Below are positions 39,491 through 54,499 of a DNA stretch of 64,000 nucleotides, piece by piece. The stretch is from Eledone cirrhosa. Taxonomy: Eukaryota > Mollusca > Cephalopoda > Octopoda > Eledonidae. The stretch lies in the NCBI GenBank assembly GCA_964016885.1, contig OZ024759.1:2245001-2309000 (forward strand). The letters are read 5' to 3'. Every line of letters starts with the position of its first letter. Within the stretch, counting starts at the first letter, position 1. Below the pieces are notes generated by a model. That model ran no database searches and was not told the DNA's origin. It worked only from the letters and a program-made list of their open reading frames with translations. Both the position numbers and the translations under genes were made by a program.

Positions 39491-40300
39491 TATATTAGTA
39501 ACATGACAAAGTCTATATTAGTAACATGACAAAGTCTATATTAGTAACATGACAGTCTATATTAGTAACATGACACAGTCTATATTAGTAACATGACAAA
39601 GTCTGTATTAGTAACATGACAATGTCTATATTAGTAACATGACAAAGAATATATTAGTAACATGACAAAGTCTATATTAGTAGCATGACAAAGTCTATAT
39701 TAGTAACATGACAAAGTCTATATTAGTAACATGTCAAAGTCTATGTTAGTAACATGACAAAGTCTATATTAGTAACATGACACAGTCTATATTAGTAACA
39801 TGACAAAGTCTATATTAGTAACATGACACAGTCTATATTAGTAACATGACAAAGTCTATATTAGTAACATGGCAAAGTCTATATTATAACATGACAAAGT
39901 CTATATTAGTAACATGACAAAGTCTATATTAGTAACATGACACAGTCTATATTAGTAACATGACAAAGTCTATATTAGTAACATGACAAAGTCTATATTA
40001 GTAACATGACAAAGTCTATATTAGTAACATGACAAAGTCTATATTAGTAACATGACAAAATCTATATTAGTAGCATGACAAAGTCTATATTAGTAACATG
40101 ACAAAGTCTATATTAGTAACATGACAAAGTCTATATTAGTAACATGACACAGTCTATATTAGTAACATGACAAAGTCTATATTAGTAGCATGACAAAGTC
40201 TATATTAGTAACATGACAAAGTCTATATTAGTAACATGACAAAGTCTATATTAGTAACATGACAAAGTCTATATTAGTAACATGACAAAGTCTATATTAG

Positions 40301-43300
40301 TAACATGACACAGTCTATATTAGTAACATGACAGTCTATATTAGTAACATGACAGTCTACATTAGTAACATGACACAGTCTATATTAGTAACATGACAAA
40401 GTCGATATTAGTAACATGACAATGTCTATATTAGTAACATGACAAAGTCTATATTAGTAACATGACAAAGTCTATATTAGTAACATGACAAAGTCTATAT
40501 TAGTAACATGACACAGTCTATATTAGTAACATGACAAGGTCTATATTAGTAGCATGACAAAGTCTATATTAGTAACATGACAAAGTCTATATTGGTAACA
40601 TGACAAAGTCTATATTAGTAACATGACAAAGTCTATATTAGTAACATGACAAAGTCTATATTAGTAACATGACACAGTCTATATTAGTAACATGACAGTC
40701 TATATTAGTAACATGACAGTCTACATTAGTAACATGACACAGTCTATATTAGTAACATGACAAAGTCGATATTAGTAACATGACAATGTCTATATTAGTA
40801 ACATGACAAAGTCTATATTAGTAACATGACAAAGTCTATATTAGTAACATGACAAAGTCTAAATTAGTAACATGACAAAGTCTATATTAGTAACATGACA
40901 AAGTCTATATTAGTAACATGACACAGTCTATATTAGTAACATGACAAAGTCTATATTAGTAGCATGACAAAGTCTGTATTAGTAACATGACAGTCTATAT
41001 TAGTAACATGACAAAGTCTATATTAGTAACATGACAAAGTCTATATTAGTAGCATGACAAAGTCTATATTAGTAATATGACAAAGTCTATATTAGTAACA
41101 TGACAAAGTCTATATTAGTAACATGACACAGTCTATATTAGTAACATGACAAAGTCTATATTAGTAGCATGACAAAGTCTATATTAGTAACATGACAAAG
41201 TCTATATTAGTAACATGACAAAGTCTATATTAGTAACATGACAAAGTCTATATTAGTAACATGACAAAGTCTATATTAGTAACATGACAAAGTCTATATT
41301 AGTAACATGACACAGTCTATATTAGTAACATGACAGTCTATATTAGTAACATGACAGTCTACATTAGTAACATGACACAGTCTATATCAGTAACATGACA
41401 AAGTCGATATTAGTAACATGACAATGTCTATATTAGTAACATGACAAAGTCTATATTAGTAACATGACAAAGTCTATATTAGTAGCATGACAAAGTCTAT
41501 ATTAGTAACATGACAAAGTCTATATTAGTAACATGACAAAGTCTATATTAGTAACATGACACAGTCTATATTAGTAACATGACAAAGTCTATATTAGTAG
41601 CATGACAAAGTCTATATTAGTAACATGACAAAGTCTATATTAGTAACATGACAAAGTCTATATTAGTAACATGACAAAGTCTATATTAGTAACATGACAA
41701 AGTCTATATTAGTAACATGACACAGTCTATATTAGTAACATGACAGTCTATATTAGTAACATGACAGTCTACATTAGTAACATGACACAGTCTGTATTAG
41801 TAACATGACACAGTCTATATTAGTAGCATGACAAAGTCTATATTAGTAACATGACACAGTCTATATTAGTAGCATGACACAGTCTATATTAGTAACATGA
41901 CAAAGTCTATATTAGTAACATGACAAAGTCTATATTAGTAACATGACAAAGTCTATATTAGTAACATGACAAAGTCTATATTAGTAGCATGACAAAGTCT
42001 ATATTAGTAACATGACAAAGTCTATATTAGTAACATGGCAAAGTCTATATTAGTAACATGACAAAGTCTATATTAGTAACATGACACAGTCTATATTAGT
42101 AGCATGACAAAGTCTATATTAGTAACATGACAAAGTCTATATTAGTAGCATGACACAGTCTATATTAGTAACATGACAAAGTCTATATTAGTAACATGGC
42201 AAAGTCTATATTAGTAACATGACAAAGTCTATATTAGTAACATGACACAGTCTATATTAGTAGCATGACAAAGTCTATATTAGTAACATGACAAAGTCTA
42301 TATTAGTAGCATGACACAGTCTATATTAGTAACATGACAAAGTCTATATTAGTAACATGACAGTCTATATTAGTAACATGACACAGTCTATATTAGTAAC
42401 ATGACACAGTCTATATTAGTAACATGACACAGTCTATATTAGTAACATGAGACAGTCTATATTAGTAACATGACAAAGTCTATATTAGTAACATGACACA
42501 GTCTATATTAGTAACATGACACAGTCTATATTAGTAACATGACAAAGTCTATATTAGTAACATGACACAGTCTATATTAGTAACATGACACAGTCTATAT
42601 TAGTAGCATGACAAAGTCTATGTTAGTAACATGACACAGTCTATATTAGTAGCATCACACAGTCTATATTAGTAACATGACAAAGTCTATATTAGTAACA
42701 TGACAAAGTTTATATTAGTAACATGACAAAGTCTATATTAGTAACATGACAAAGTCTATATTAGTAACATGACAGTCTATATTAGTAACATGACACAGTC
42801 TATATTAGTAACATGACAAAGTATGTATTAGTAACATGACAATGTCTATATTAGTAACATGACACAGTCTATATTAGTAGCATGACAAAGTCTATATTAG
42901 TAACATGACACAGTCTATATTAGTAGCATGACACAGTCTATATTAGTAACATGACAAAGTCTATATTAGTAACATGACAAAGTCTATATTAGTAACATGA
43001 CAAAGTCTATATTAGTAACATGACAAAGTCTATATTAGTAGCATGACAAAGTCTATATTAGTAACATGACAAAGTCTATATTAGTAACATGACAAAGTCT
43101 ATATTAGTAACATGACAAAGTCTATATTAGTAACATGACACAGTCTATATTAGTAACATGACAGTCTATATTAGTAACATGACAGTCTACATTAGTAACA
43201 TGACACAGTCTATATTAGTAACATGACAAAGTCGATATTAGTAACATGACAATGTCTATATTAGTAACATGACAAAGTCTATATTAGTAACATGACAAAG

Positions 43301-45896
43301 TCTATATTAGTAACATGACACAGTCTATATTAGTAGCATGACAAAGTCTATATTAGTAACATGACAAGGTCTATATTAGTAGCATGACACAGTCTATATT
43401 AGTAACATGACAAAGTCTATATTAGTAACATGACAGTCTATATTAGTAACATGACACAGTCTATATTAGTAACATGACACAGTCTATATTAGTAACATGA
43501 GACAGTCTATATTAGTAACATGACAAAGTCTATATTAGTAACATGACACAGTCTATATTAGTAACATGACACAGTCTATATTAGTAACATGACAAAGTCT
43601 ATATTAGTAACATGACACAGTCTATATTAGTAACATGACACAGTCTATATTAGTAGCATGACAAAGTCTATGTTAGTAACATGACACAGTCTATATTAGT
43701 AGCATCACACAGTCTATATTAGTAACATGACAAAGTCTATATTAGTAACATGACAAAGTCTATATTAGTAGCATGACAAAGTCTATATTAGTAACATGAC
43801 ACAGTCTATATTAGTAGCATGACACAGTCTATATTAGTAACATGACAAAGTCTATATTAGTAACATGACAAAGTCTATATTAGTAACATGACAAAGAATA
43901 TATTAGTAACATGACAAAGTCTATATTAGTAGCATGACAAAGTCTATATTAGTAACATGACAAAGTCTATATTAGTAACATGGCAAAGTCTATATTAGTA
44001 ACATGACAAAGTCTATATTAGTAACATGACACAGTCTATATTAGTAGCATGACAAAGTCTATATTAGTAACATGACAAAGTCTATATTAGTAGCATGACA
44101 AAGTCTATATTAGTAACATGACAAAGTCTATATTAGTAGCATGACACAGTCTATATTAGTAACATGACAAAGTCTATATTAGTAACATGACAGTCTATAT
44201 TAGTAACATGACACAGTCTATATTAGTAACATGACACAGTCTATATTAGTAACATGAGACAGTCTATATTAGTAACATGACAAAGTCTATATTAGTAACA
44301 TGACACAGTCTATATTAGTAACATGACACAGTCTATATTAGTAACATGACAAAGTCTATATTAGTAACATGACACAGTCTATATTAGTAACATGACACAG
44401 TCTATATTAGTAGCATGACAAAGTCTATGTTAGTAACATGACACAGTCTATATTAGTAGCATCACACAGTCTATATTAGTAACATGACAAAGTCTATATT
44501 AGTAACATGACAAAGTTTATATTAGTAACATGACAAAGTCTATATTAGTAACATGACAAAGTCTATATTAGTAACATGACAGTCTATATTAGTAACATGA
44601 CACAGTCTATATTAGTAACATGACAAAGTCTGTATTAGTAACATGACAATGTCTATATTAGTAACATGACACAGTCTATATTAGTAGCATGACAAAGTCT
44701 ATATTAGTAACATGACACAGTCTATATTAGTAGCATGACACAGTCTATATTAGTAACATGACAAAGTCTATATTAGTAACATGACAAAGTCTATATTAGT
44801 AACATGACAAAGTCTATATTAGTAACATGACAAAGTCTATATTAGTAGCATGACAAAGTCTATATTAGTAACATGACAAAGTCTATATTAGTAACATGAC
44901 AAAGTCTATATTAGTAACATGACAAAGTCTATATTAGTAACATGACACAGTCTATATTAGTAACATGACAGTCTATATTAGTAACATGACAGTCTACATT
45001 AGTAACATGACACAGTCTATATTAGTAACATGACAAAGTCGATATTAGTAACATGACAATGTCTATATTAGTAACATGACAAAGTCTATATTAGTAACAT
45101 GACAAAGTCTATATTAGTAACATGACACAGTCTATATTAGTAGCATGACAAAGTCTATATTAGTAACATGACAAGGTCTATATTAGTAGCATGACACAGT
45201 CTATATTAGTAACATGACAAAGTCTATATTAGTAACATGACAGTCTATATTAGTAACATGACACAGTCTATATTAGTAACATGACACAGTCTATATTAGT
45301 AACATGAGACAGTCTATATTAGTAACATGACAAAGTCTATATTAGTAACATGACACAGTCTATATTAGTAACATGACACAGTCTATATTAGTAACATGAC
45401 AAAGTCTATATTAGTAACATGACACAGTCTATATTAGTAACATGACACAGTCTATATTAGTAGCATGACAAAGTCTATGTTAGTAACATGACACAGTCTA
45501 TATTAGTAGCATCACACAGTCTATATTAGTAACATGACAAAGTCTATATTAGTAACATGACAAAGTCTATATTAGTAACATGACAAAGTCTATATTAGTA
45601 ACATGACACAGTCTATATTAGTAGCATGACAAAGTCTATATTAGTAACATGACAAAGTCTATATTAGTAGCATGACACAGTCTATATTAGTAACATGACA
45701 AAGTCTATATTAGTAACATGACAGTCTATATTAGTAACATGACACAGTCTATATTAGTAACATGACACAGTCTATATTAGTAGCATGACAAAGTCTATAT
45801 TAGTAACATGACAAAGTCTATATTAGTAACATGACACAGTCTATGTTAGTAACATGACAAAGTCTATATTAGTAACATGACAAAGTCTATATTAGT
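40301..45896 (+). repeat. Mixed C- and G-block segment
   Basis: TACATT markers lie near 40,358, 40,724, 41,358, 41,768, 43,188 and 44,993. GAGACAGTC lies at 42,449, 43,499, 44,256 and 45,306. The first four C markers have the 365/637/410 spacing of the array seen at 7,131-8,541 and 57,591-59,003, and GTAATATGAC and TATCAGT occur in the expected places. The G-block at 42,449 has three ACA monomers before GAGAC instead of two. Private changes include GTATGTATT (about 42,831) and GACAAGGTC (about 40,535, 43,366 and 45,172). Two short C-to-G alternations (43,188-43,499 and 44,993-45,306) have similar spacing (about 312 bp) and both carry GACAAGGTC, so they are probably copies of each other. Confidence 0.72.
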
Positions 45897-48800
45897 AACA
45901 TGACAAAGTCTATATTAGTAACATGACACAGTCTATATTAGTAACATGACAGTCTATATTAGTAACATGACAGTCTACATTAGTAACATGACACAGTCTA
46001 TATTAGTAACATGACAAAGTCGATATTAGTAACATGACACAGTCTATATTAGTAACATGACACAGTCTATATTAGTAGCATGACAAAGTCTATGTTAGTA
46101 ACATGACACAGTCTATATTAGTAGCATCACACAGTCTATATTAGTAACATGACAAAGTCTATATTAGTAACATGACAAAGTATATATTAGTAACATGACA
46201 AAGTCTATATTAGTAACATGACACAGTCTATATTAGTAGCATGACAAAGTCTATATTAGTAACATGACAAAGTCTATATTAGTAGCATGACACAGTCTAT
46301 ATTAGTAACATGACAAAGTCTATATTAGTAACATGACAGTCTATATTAGTAACATGACACAGTCTATATTAGTAACATGACACAGTCTATATTAGTAACA
46401 TGAGACAGTCTATATTAGTAACATGACAAAGTCTATATTAGTAACATGACACAGTCTATATTAGTAACATGACACAGTCTATATTAGTAACATGACAAAG
46501 TCTATATTAGTAACATGACACAGTCTATATTAGTAACATGACACAGTCTATATTAGTAGCATGACAAAGTCTATGTTAGTAACATGACACAGTCTATATT
46601 AGTAGCATCACACAGTCTATATTAGTAACATGACAAAGTCTATATTAGTAACATGACAAAGTTTATATTAGTAACATGACAAAGTCTATATTAGTAACAT
46701 GACAAAGTCTATATTAGTAACATGACAGTCTATATTAGTAACATGACACAGTCTATATTAGTAACATGACACAGTCTATATTAGTAACATGACAAAGTCT
46801 ATATTAGTAACATGACAATGTCTATATTAGTAACATGACACAGTCTATATTAGTAGCATGACAAAGTCTATATTAGTAACATGACACAGTCTATATTAGT
46901 AGCATGACACAGTCTATATTAGTAACATGACAAAGTCTATATTAGTAACATGACAAAGTCTATATTAGTAACATGACAAAGTCTATATTAGTAACATGAC
47001 AAAGTCTATATTAGTAGCATGACAACGTCTATATTAGTAACATGACAAAGTCTATATTAGTAACATGACAAAGTCTATGTTAGTAACATGACAAAGTCTA
47101 TATTAGTAACATGACAAAGTCTATATTAGTAACATGACAAAGTCTATATTAGTAACATGACACAGTCTATATTAGTAACATGACAGTCTATATTAGTAAC
47201 ATGACAGTCTACATTAGTAACATGACACAGTCTATATTAGTAACATGACAAAGTCGATATTAGTAACATGACAATGTCTATATTAGTAACATGACAAAGT
47301 CTATATTAGTAACATGACAAAGTCTATATTAGTAACATGACACAGTCTATATTAGTAGCATGACAAAGTCTATATTAGTAACATGACAAAGTCTATATTA
47401 GTAGCATGACACAGTCTATATTAGTAACATGACAAAGTCTATATTAGTAACATGACAGTCTATATTAGTAACATGACACAGTCTATATTAGTAACATGAC
47501 ACAGTCTATATTAGTAACATGAGACAGTCTATATTAGTAACATGACAAAGTCTATATTAGTAACATGACACAGTCTATATTAGTAACATGACACAGTCTA
47601 TATTAGTAACATGACAAAGTCTATATTAGTAACATGACACAGTCTATATTAGTAACATGACACAGTCTATATTAGTAGCATGACAAAGTCTATGTTAGTA
47701 ACATGACACAGTCTATATTAGTAGCATCACACAGTCTATATTAGTAACATGACAAAGTCTATATTAGTAACATGACAAAGTCTATATTAGTAACATGACA
47801 AAGTCTATATTAGTAACATGACAAAGTCTATATTAGTAACATGACAGTCTATATTAGTAACATGACACAGTCTATATTAGTAACATGACACAGTCTATAT
47901 TAGTAACATGACAAAGTCTATATTAGTAACATGACAAAGTCTATATTAGTAACATGACACAGTCTATATTAGTAGCATGACAAAGTCTATATTAGTAACA
48001 TGACACAGTCTATATTAGTAGCATGACACAGTCTATATTAGTAACATGACAAAGTCTATATTAGTAACATGACAAAGTCTATATTAGTAGCATGACAAAG
48101 TCTATATTAGTAACATGACAAAGTCTATATTAGTAACATGACACAGTCTATATTAGTAACATGACAAAGTCTATATTAGTAACATGACAAAGTCTATATT
48201 AGTAACATGACAAAGTCTATATTAGTAACATGACAAAGTCTATATTAGTAGCATGACAAAGTCTATATTAGTAACATGACACAGTCTATATTAGTAACAT
48301 GACAGTCTATATTAGTAACATGACAGTCTACATTAGTAACATGACACAGTCTATATTAGTAACATGACAAAGTCGATATTAGTAACATGACAATGTCTAT
48401 ATTAGTAACATGACAAAGTCTATATTAGTAACATGACACAGTCTATATTAGTAACATGACAAAGTCTATATTAGTAACATGGCAAAGTCTATATTATAAC
48501 ATGACAAAGTCTATATTAGTAACATGACAAAGTCTATATTAGTAACATGACACAGTCTATATTAGTAACATGACAAAGTCTATATTAGTAACATGACAAA
48601 GTCTATATTAGTAACATGACAAAGTCTATATTAGTAACATGACAAAGTCTATATTAGTAACATGACAAAATCTATATTAGTAGCATGACAAAGTCTATAT
48701 TAGTAACATGACAAAGTCTATATTAGTAACATGACAAAGTCTATATTAGTAACATGACACAGTCTATATTAGTAACATGACAAAGTCTATATTAGTAGCA

Positions 48801-50600
48801 TGACAAAGTCTATATTAGTAACATGACAAAGTCTATATTAGTAACATAACAAAGTCTATATTAGTAACATGACACAGTCTATATTAGTAACATGACAAAG
48901 TCTATATTAGTAGCATGACAAAGTCTATATTAGTAACATGACAAAGTCTATATTAGTAACATGACAAAGTCTATATTAGTAACATGACACAGTCTATATT
49001 AGTAACATGACAGTCTATATTAGTAACATGACAGTCTACATTAGTAACATGACACAGTCTATATTAGTAACATGACAAAGTCGATATTAGTAACATGACA
49101 ATGTCTATATTAGTAACATGACAAAGTCTATATTAGTAACATGACAAAGTCTATATTAGTAACATGACAAAGTCTATATTAGTAACATGACACAGTCTAT
49201 ATTAGTAACATGACAAAGTCTATATTAGTAGCATGACAAAGTCTATATTAGTAACATGACAAAGTCTATATTAGTAACATGACAAAGTCTATATTAGTAA
49301 CATGACAAAGTCTATATTAGTAACATGACAAAGTCTATATTAGTAACATGACACAGTCTATATTAGTAACATGACAGTCTATATTAGTAACATGACAGTC
49401 TACATTAGTAACATGACACAGTCTATATTAGTAACATGACAAAGTCGATATTAGTAACATGACAATGTCTATATTAGTAACATGACAAAGTCTATATTAG
49501 TAACATGACAAAGTCTATATTAGTAACATGACAAAGTCTATATTAGTAACATGACAAAGTCTGTATTAGTAACATGACATAGTCTATATTAGTAACATGA
49601 CACAGTCTATATTAGTAACATGACAAAGTCTATATTAGTAGCATGACAAAGTCTGTATTAGTAACATGACAGTCTATATTAGTAACATGACAAAGTCTAT
49701 ATTAGTAACATGACAAAGTCTATATTAGTAGCATGACAAAGTCTATATTAGTAATATGACAAAGTCTATATTAGTAACATGACAAAGTCTATATTAGTAA
49801 CATGACACAGTCTATATTAGTAACATGACAAAGTCTATATTAGTAGCATGACAAAGTCTATATTAGTAACATGACAAAGTCTATATTAGTAACATGACAA
49901 AGTCTATATTAGTAACATGACAAAGTCTATATTAGTAACATGACAAAGTCTATATTAGTAACATGACAAAGTCTATATTAGTAACATGACACAGTCTATA
50001 TTAGTAACATGACAGTCTATATTAGTAACATGACAGTCTACATTAGTAACATGACACAGTCTATATCAGTAACATGACAAAGTCGATATTAGTAACATGA
50101 CAATGTCTATATTAGTAACATGACAAAGTCTATATTAGTAACATGACAAAGTCTATATTAGTAGCATGACAAAGTCTATATTAGTAACATGACAAAGTCT
50201 ATATTAGTAACATGACAAAGTCTATATTAGTAACATGACACAGTCTATATTAGTAACATGACAAAGTCTATATTAGTAGCATGACAAAGTCTATATTAGT
50301 AACATGACAAAGTCTATATTAGTAACATGACAAAGTCTATATTAGTAACATGACAAAGTCTATATTAGTAACATGACAAAGTCTATATTAGTAACATGAC
50401 ACAGTCTATATTAGTAACATGACAGTCTATATTAGTAACATGACAGTCTACATTAGTAACATGACACAGTCTATATTAGTAACATGACACAGTCTATATT
50501 AGTAGCATGACAAAGTCTATATTAGTAACATGACACAGTCTATATTAGTAGCATGACACAGTCTATATTAGTAACATGACAAAGTCTATATTAGTAACAT
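45897..50600 (+). repeat. Composite HOR, copy 2
   Basis: Marker order is C 45,973, G 46,402, C 47,207, G 47,521, then C 48,326, 49,034, 49,398, 50,036 and 50,446. It aligns with 54,500-59,160: the offset is 8,603 bp for the first four markers, 8,626 at 48,326 (one monomer more in the right copy) and 8,557 from 49,034 on (three monomers fewer). Private changes here include GACAACGTC (47,021) and AACATAAC (about 48,846). The stretch 49,034-50,446 repeats the 7,131-8,541 pattern. Confidence 0.82.
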
Positions 50601-50807
50601 GACAAAGTCTATATTAGTAACATGACAAAGTCTATATTAGTAACATGACAAAGTCTATATTAGTAGAATGACAAAGTCTATATTAGTAACATGACAAAGT
50701 CTATATTAGTAACATGGCAAAGTCTATATTAGTAACATGACAAAGTCTATATTAGTAACATGACACAGTCTATATTAGTAGCATGACAAAGTCTATATTA
50801 GTAACAT
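49622..50807 (+). repeat. 1,186-bp tandem duplicate, copy 1
   Basis: Pairs at a constant 1,186-bp offset are GTCTGTATT 49,651/50,837, TACATT 50,036/51,222, TACATT 50,446/51,632 and AGAATG 50,665/51,851. The AGTAGAATG monomer was seen nowhere else in the window, which makes a direct duplication nearly certain. The composite copy at 54,500-59,160 lacks it. Confidence 0.9.
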
Positions 50808-52018
50808 GACAAAGTCTATATTAGTAGCATGACAAAGTCTGTATTAGTAACATGACAGTCTATATTAGTAACATGACAAAGTCTATATTAGTAACATGAC
50901 AAAGTCTATATTAGTAGCATGACAAAGTCTATATTAGTAATATGACAAAGTCTATATTAGTAACATGACAAAGACTATATTAGTAACATGACACAGTCTA
51001 TATTAGTAACATGACAAAGTCTATATTAGTAGCATGACAAAGTCTATATTAGTAACATGACAAAGTCTATATTAGTAACATGACAAAGTCTATATTAGTA
51101 ACATGACAAAGTCTATATTAGTAACATGACAAAGTCTATATTAGTAACATGACAAAGTCTATATTAGTAACATGACACAGTCTATATTAGTAACATGACA
51201 GTCTATATTAGTAACATGACAGTCTACATTAGTAACATGACACAGTCTATATCAGTAACATGACAAAGTCGATATTAGTAACATGACAATGTCTATATTA
51301 GTAACATGACAAAGTCTATATTAGTAACATGACAAAGTCTATATTAGTAGCATGACAAAGTCTATATTAGTAACATGACAAAGTCTATATTAGTAACATG
51401 ACAAAGTCTATATTAGTAACATGACACAGTCTATATTAGTAACATGACAAAGTCTATATTAGTAGCATGACAAAGTCTATATTAGTAACATGACAAAGTC
51501 TATATTAGTAACATGACAAAGTCTATATTAGTAACATGACAAAGTCTATATTAGTAACATGACAAAGTCTATATTAGTAACATGACACAGTCTATATTAG
51601 TAACATGACAGTCTATATTAGTAACATGACAGTCTACATTAGTAACATGACACAGTCTATATTAGTAACATGACACAGTCTATATTAGTAGCATGACAAA
51701 GTCTATATTAGTAACATGACACAGTCTATATTAGTAGCATGACACAGTCTATATTAGTAACATGACAAAGTCTATATTAGTAACATGACAAAGTCTATAT
51801 TAGTAACATGACAAAGTCTATATTAGTAACATGACAAAGTCTATATTAGTAGAATGACAAAGTCTATATTAGTAACATGACAAAGTCTATATTAGTAACA
51901 TGGCAAAGTCTATATTAGTAACATGACAAAGTCTATATTAGTAACATGACACAGTCTATATTAGTAGCATGACAAAGTCTATATTAGTAACATGACAAAG
52001 TCTATATTAGTAGCATGA
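50808..52018 (+). repeat. 1,186-bp tandem duplicate, copy 2
   Basis: This repeats 49,622-50,807, with a private AAGACTATATT near 50,973 and an extra AAA monomer near 51,100 offset by one fewer later on. Colinearity ends at about 52,019, where an ACA monomer replaces AAA and the sequence enters a G-block (GAGAC at 52,291). Confidence 0.85.
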
Positions 52019-54499
52019 CACAGTCTATATTAGTAACATGACAAAGTCTATATTAGTAACATGGCAAAGTCTATATTAGTAACATGACAAAGTATATATT
52101 AGTAACATGACACAGTCTATATTAGTAGCATGACAAAGTCTATATTAGTAACATGACAAAGTCTATATTAGTAGCATGACACAGTCTATATTAGTAACAT
52201 GACAAAGTCTATATTAGTAACATGACAGTCTATATTAGTAACATGACACAGTCTATATTAGTAACATGACACAGTCTATATTAGTAACATGAGACAGTCT
52301 ATATTAGTAACATGACAAAGTCTATATTAGTAACATGACACAGTCTATATTAGTAACATGACACAGTCTATATTAGTAACATGACAAAGTCTATATTAGT
52401 AACATGACACAGTCTATATTAGTAACATGACACAGTCTATATTAGTAGCATGACAAAGTCTATGTTAGTAACATGACACAGTCTATATTAGTAGCATCAC
52501 ACAGTCTATATTAGTAACATGACAAAGTCTATATTAGTAACATGACAAAGTTTATATTAGTAACATGACAAAGTCTATATTAGTAACATGACAAAGTCTA
52601 TATTAGTAACATGACAGTCTATATTAGTAACATGACACAGTCTATATTAGTAACATGACAAAGTCTGTATTAGTAACATGACAATGTCTATATTAGTAAC
52701 ATGACACAGTCTATATTAGTAGCATGACAAAGTCTATATTAGTAACATGACACAGTCTATATTAGTAACATGACAAAGTCTATATTAGTAACATGACACA
52801 GTCTATATTAGTAACATGACAAAGTCTATATTAGTAACATGACACAGTCTATATTAGTAACATGACAAAGTCTATATTAGTAACATGACACAGTCTATAT
52901 TAGTAACATGACAAAGTCTATATTAGTAACATGGCAAAGTCTATATTATAACATGACAAAGTCTATATTAGTAACATGACAAAGTCTATATTAGTAACAT
53001 GACACAGTCTATATTAGTAACATGACAAAGTCTATATTAGTAACATGACAAAGTCTATATTAGTAACATGACAAAGTCTATATTAGTAACATGACAAAGT
53101 CTATATTAGTAACATGACAAAATCTATATTAGTAGCATGACAAAGTCTATATTAGTAACATGACAAAGTCTATATTAGTAACATGACAAAGTCTATATTA
53201 GTAACATGACACAGTCTATATTAGTAACATGACAAAGTCTATATTAGTAGCATGACAAAGTCTATATTAGTAACATGACAAAGTCTATATTAGTAACATG
53301 ACAAAGTCTATATTAGTAACATGACAAAGTCTATATTAGTAACATGACAAAGTCTATATTAGTAACATGACACAGTCTATATTAGTAACATGACAGTCTA
53401 TATTAGTAACATGACAGTCTACATTAGTAACATGACACAGTCTATATTAGTAACATGACAAAGTCGATATTAGTAACATGACAATGTCTATATTAGTAAC
53501 ATGACAAAGTCTATATTAGTAACATGACAAAGTCTATATTAGTAACATGACAAAATCTATATTAGTAACATGACACAGTCTATATTAGTAACATGACAAA
53601 GTCTATATTAGTAGCATGACAAAGTCTATATTAGTAACATGACAAAGTCTATATTGGTAACATGACAAAGTCTATATTAGTAACATGACAAAGTCTATAT
53701 TAGTAACATGACAAAGTCTATATTAGTAACATGACACAGTCTATATTAGTAACATGACAGTCTATATTAGTAACATGACAGTCTACATTAGTAACATGAC
53801 ACAGTCTATATTAGTAACATGACAAAGTCGATATTAGTAACATGACAATGTCTATATTAGTAACATGACAAAGTCTATATTAGTAACATGACAAAGTCTA
53901 TATTAGTAACATGACAAAGTCTATATTAGTAACATGACAAAGTCTATATTAGTAACATGACAAAGTCTATATTAGTAACATGACACAGTCTATATTAGTA
54001 ACATGACAAAGTCTATATTAGTAGCTTGACAAAGTCTGTATTAGTAACATGACAGTCTATATTAGTAACATGACAAAGTCTATATTAGTAACATGACAAA
54101 GTCTATATTAGTAGCATGACAAAGTCTATATTAGTAATATGACAAAGTCTATATTAGTAACATGACAAAGTCTATATTAGTAACATGACACAGTCTATAT
54201 TAGTAACATGACAAAGTCTATATTAGTAGCATGACAAAGTCTATATTAGTAACATGACAAAGTCTATATTAGTAACATGACAAAGTCTATATTAGTAACA
54301 TGACAAAGTCTATATTAGTAACATGACAAAGTCTATATTAGTAACATGACAAAGTCTATATTAGTAACATGACACAGTCTATATTAGTAACATGACAAAG
54401 TCTATATTAGTAGCATGACAAAGTCTGTATTAGTAACATGACAGTCTATATTAGTAACATGACAGTCTACATTAGTAACATGACACAGTCTATATCAGT
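52019..54499 (+). repeat. Mixed segment between the two composite copies
   Basis: This holds a G-block (52,291, TATGTT about 52,463, AGTAGCATCAC about 52,495, GTCTGTATT about 52,667), a 22-bp monomer after GGC (52,948), TACATT clusters at 53,416, 53,781 and 54,465, and private AGCTTG (about 54,023), GACAAAATC (about 53,552) and TATTGGTAAC (53,656) variants. The cluster at 54,465 lies only 111 bp before the next one at 54,576. This is the shortest C-to-C distance in the window, and TATCAGT lies between them: a truncated block junction. Confidence 0.75.

Larger units (their letters stand above)
33851..40300 (+). repeat. G-block zone without C-block markers
   Basis: No TACATT monomer was seen between about 33,740 and 40,355, a 6.6-kb gap unmatched elsewhere right of 3.5 kb. 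GAGACAGTC monomers lie at 34,394, 35,814, 37,006, 37,556, 38,679 and 39,229. GACA(A or G)AGAAT monomers lie near 34,947, 35,314, 36,368, 38,110 and 39,646, each followed by a TATGTT monomer about 100 bp later. Private substitutions include GACAGAGTC (about 34,580), GACAGAGAAT (34,947), GACGAAG with TCTTTATT (about 35,267), ATTACACAG (about 34,530) and ATGTCAAAG (about 39,732). This higher density of private changes fits an older or less homogenised segment. Confidence 0.78.
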
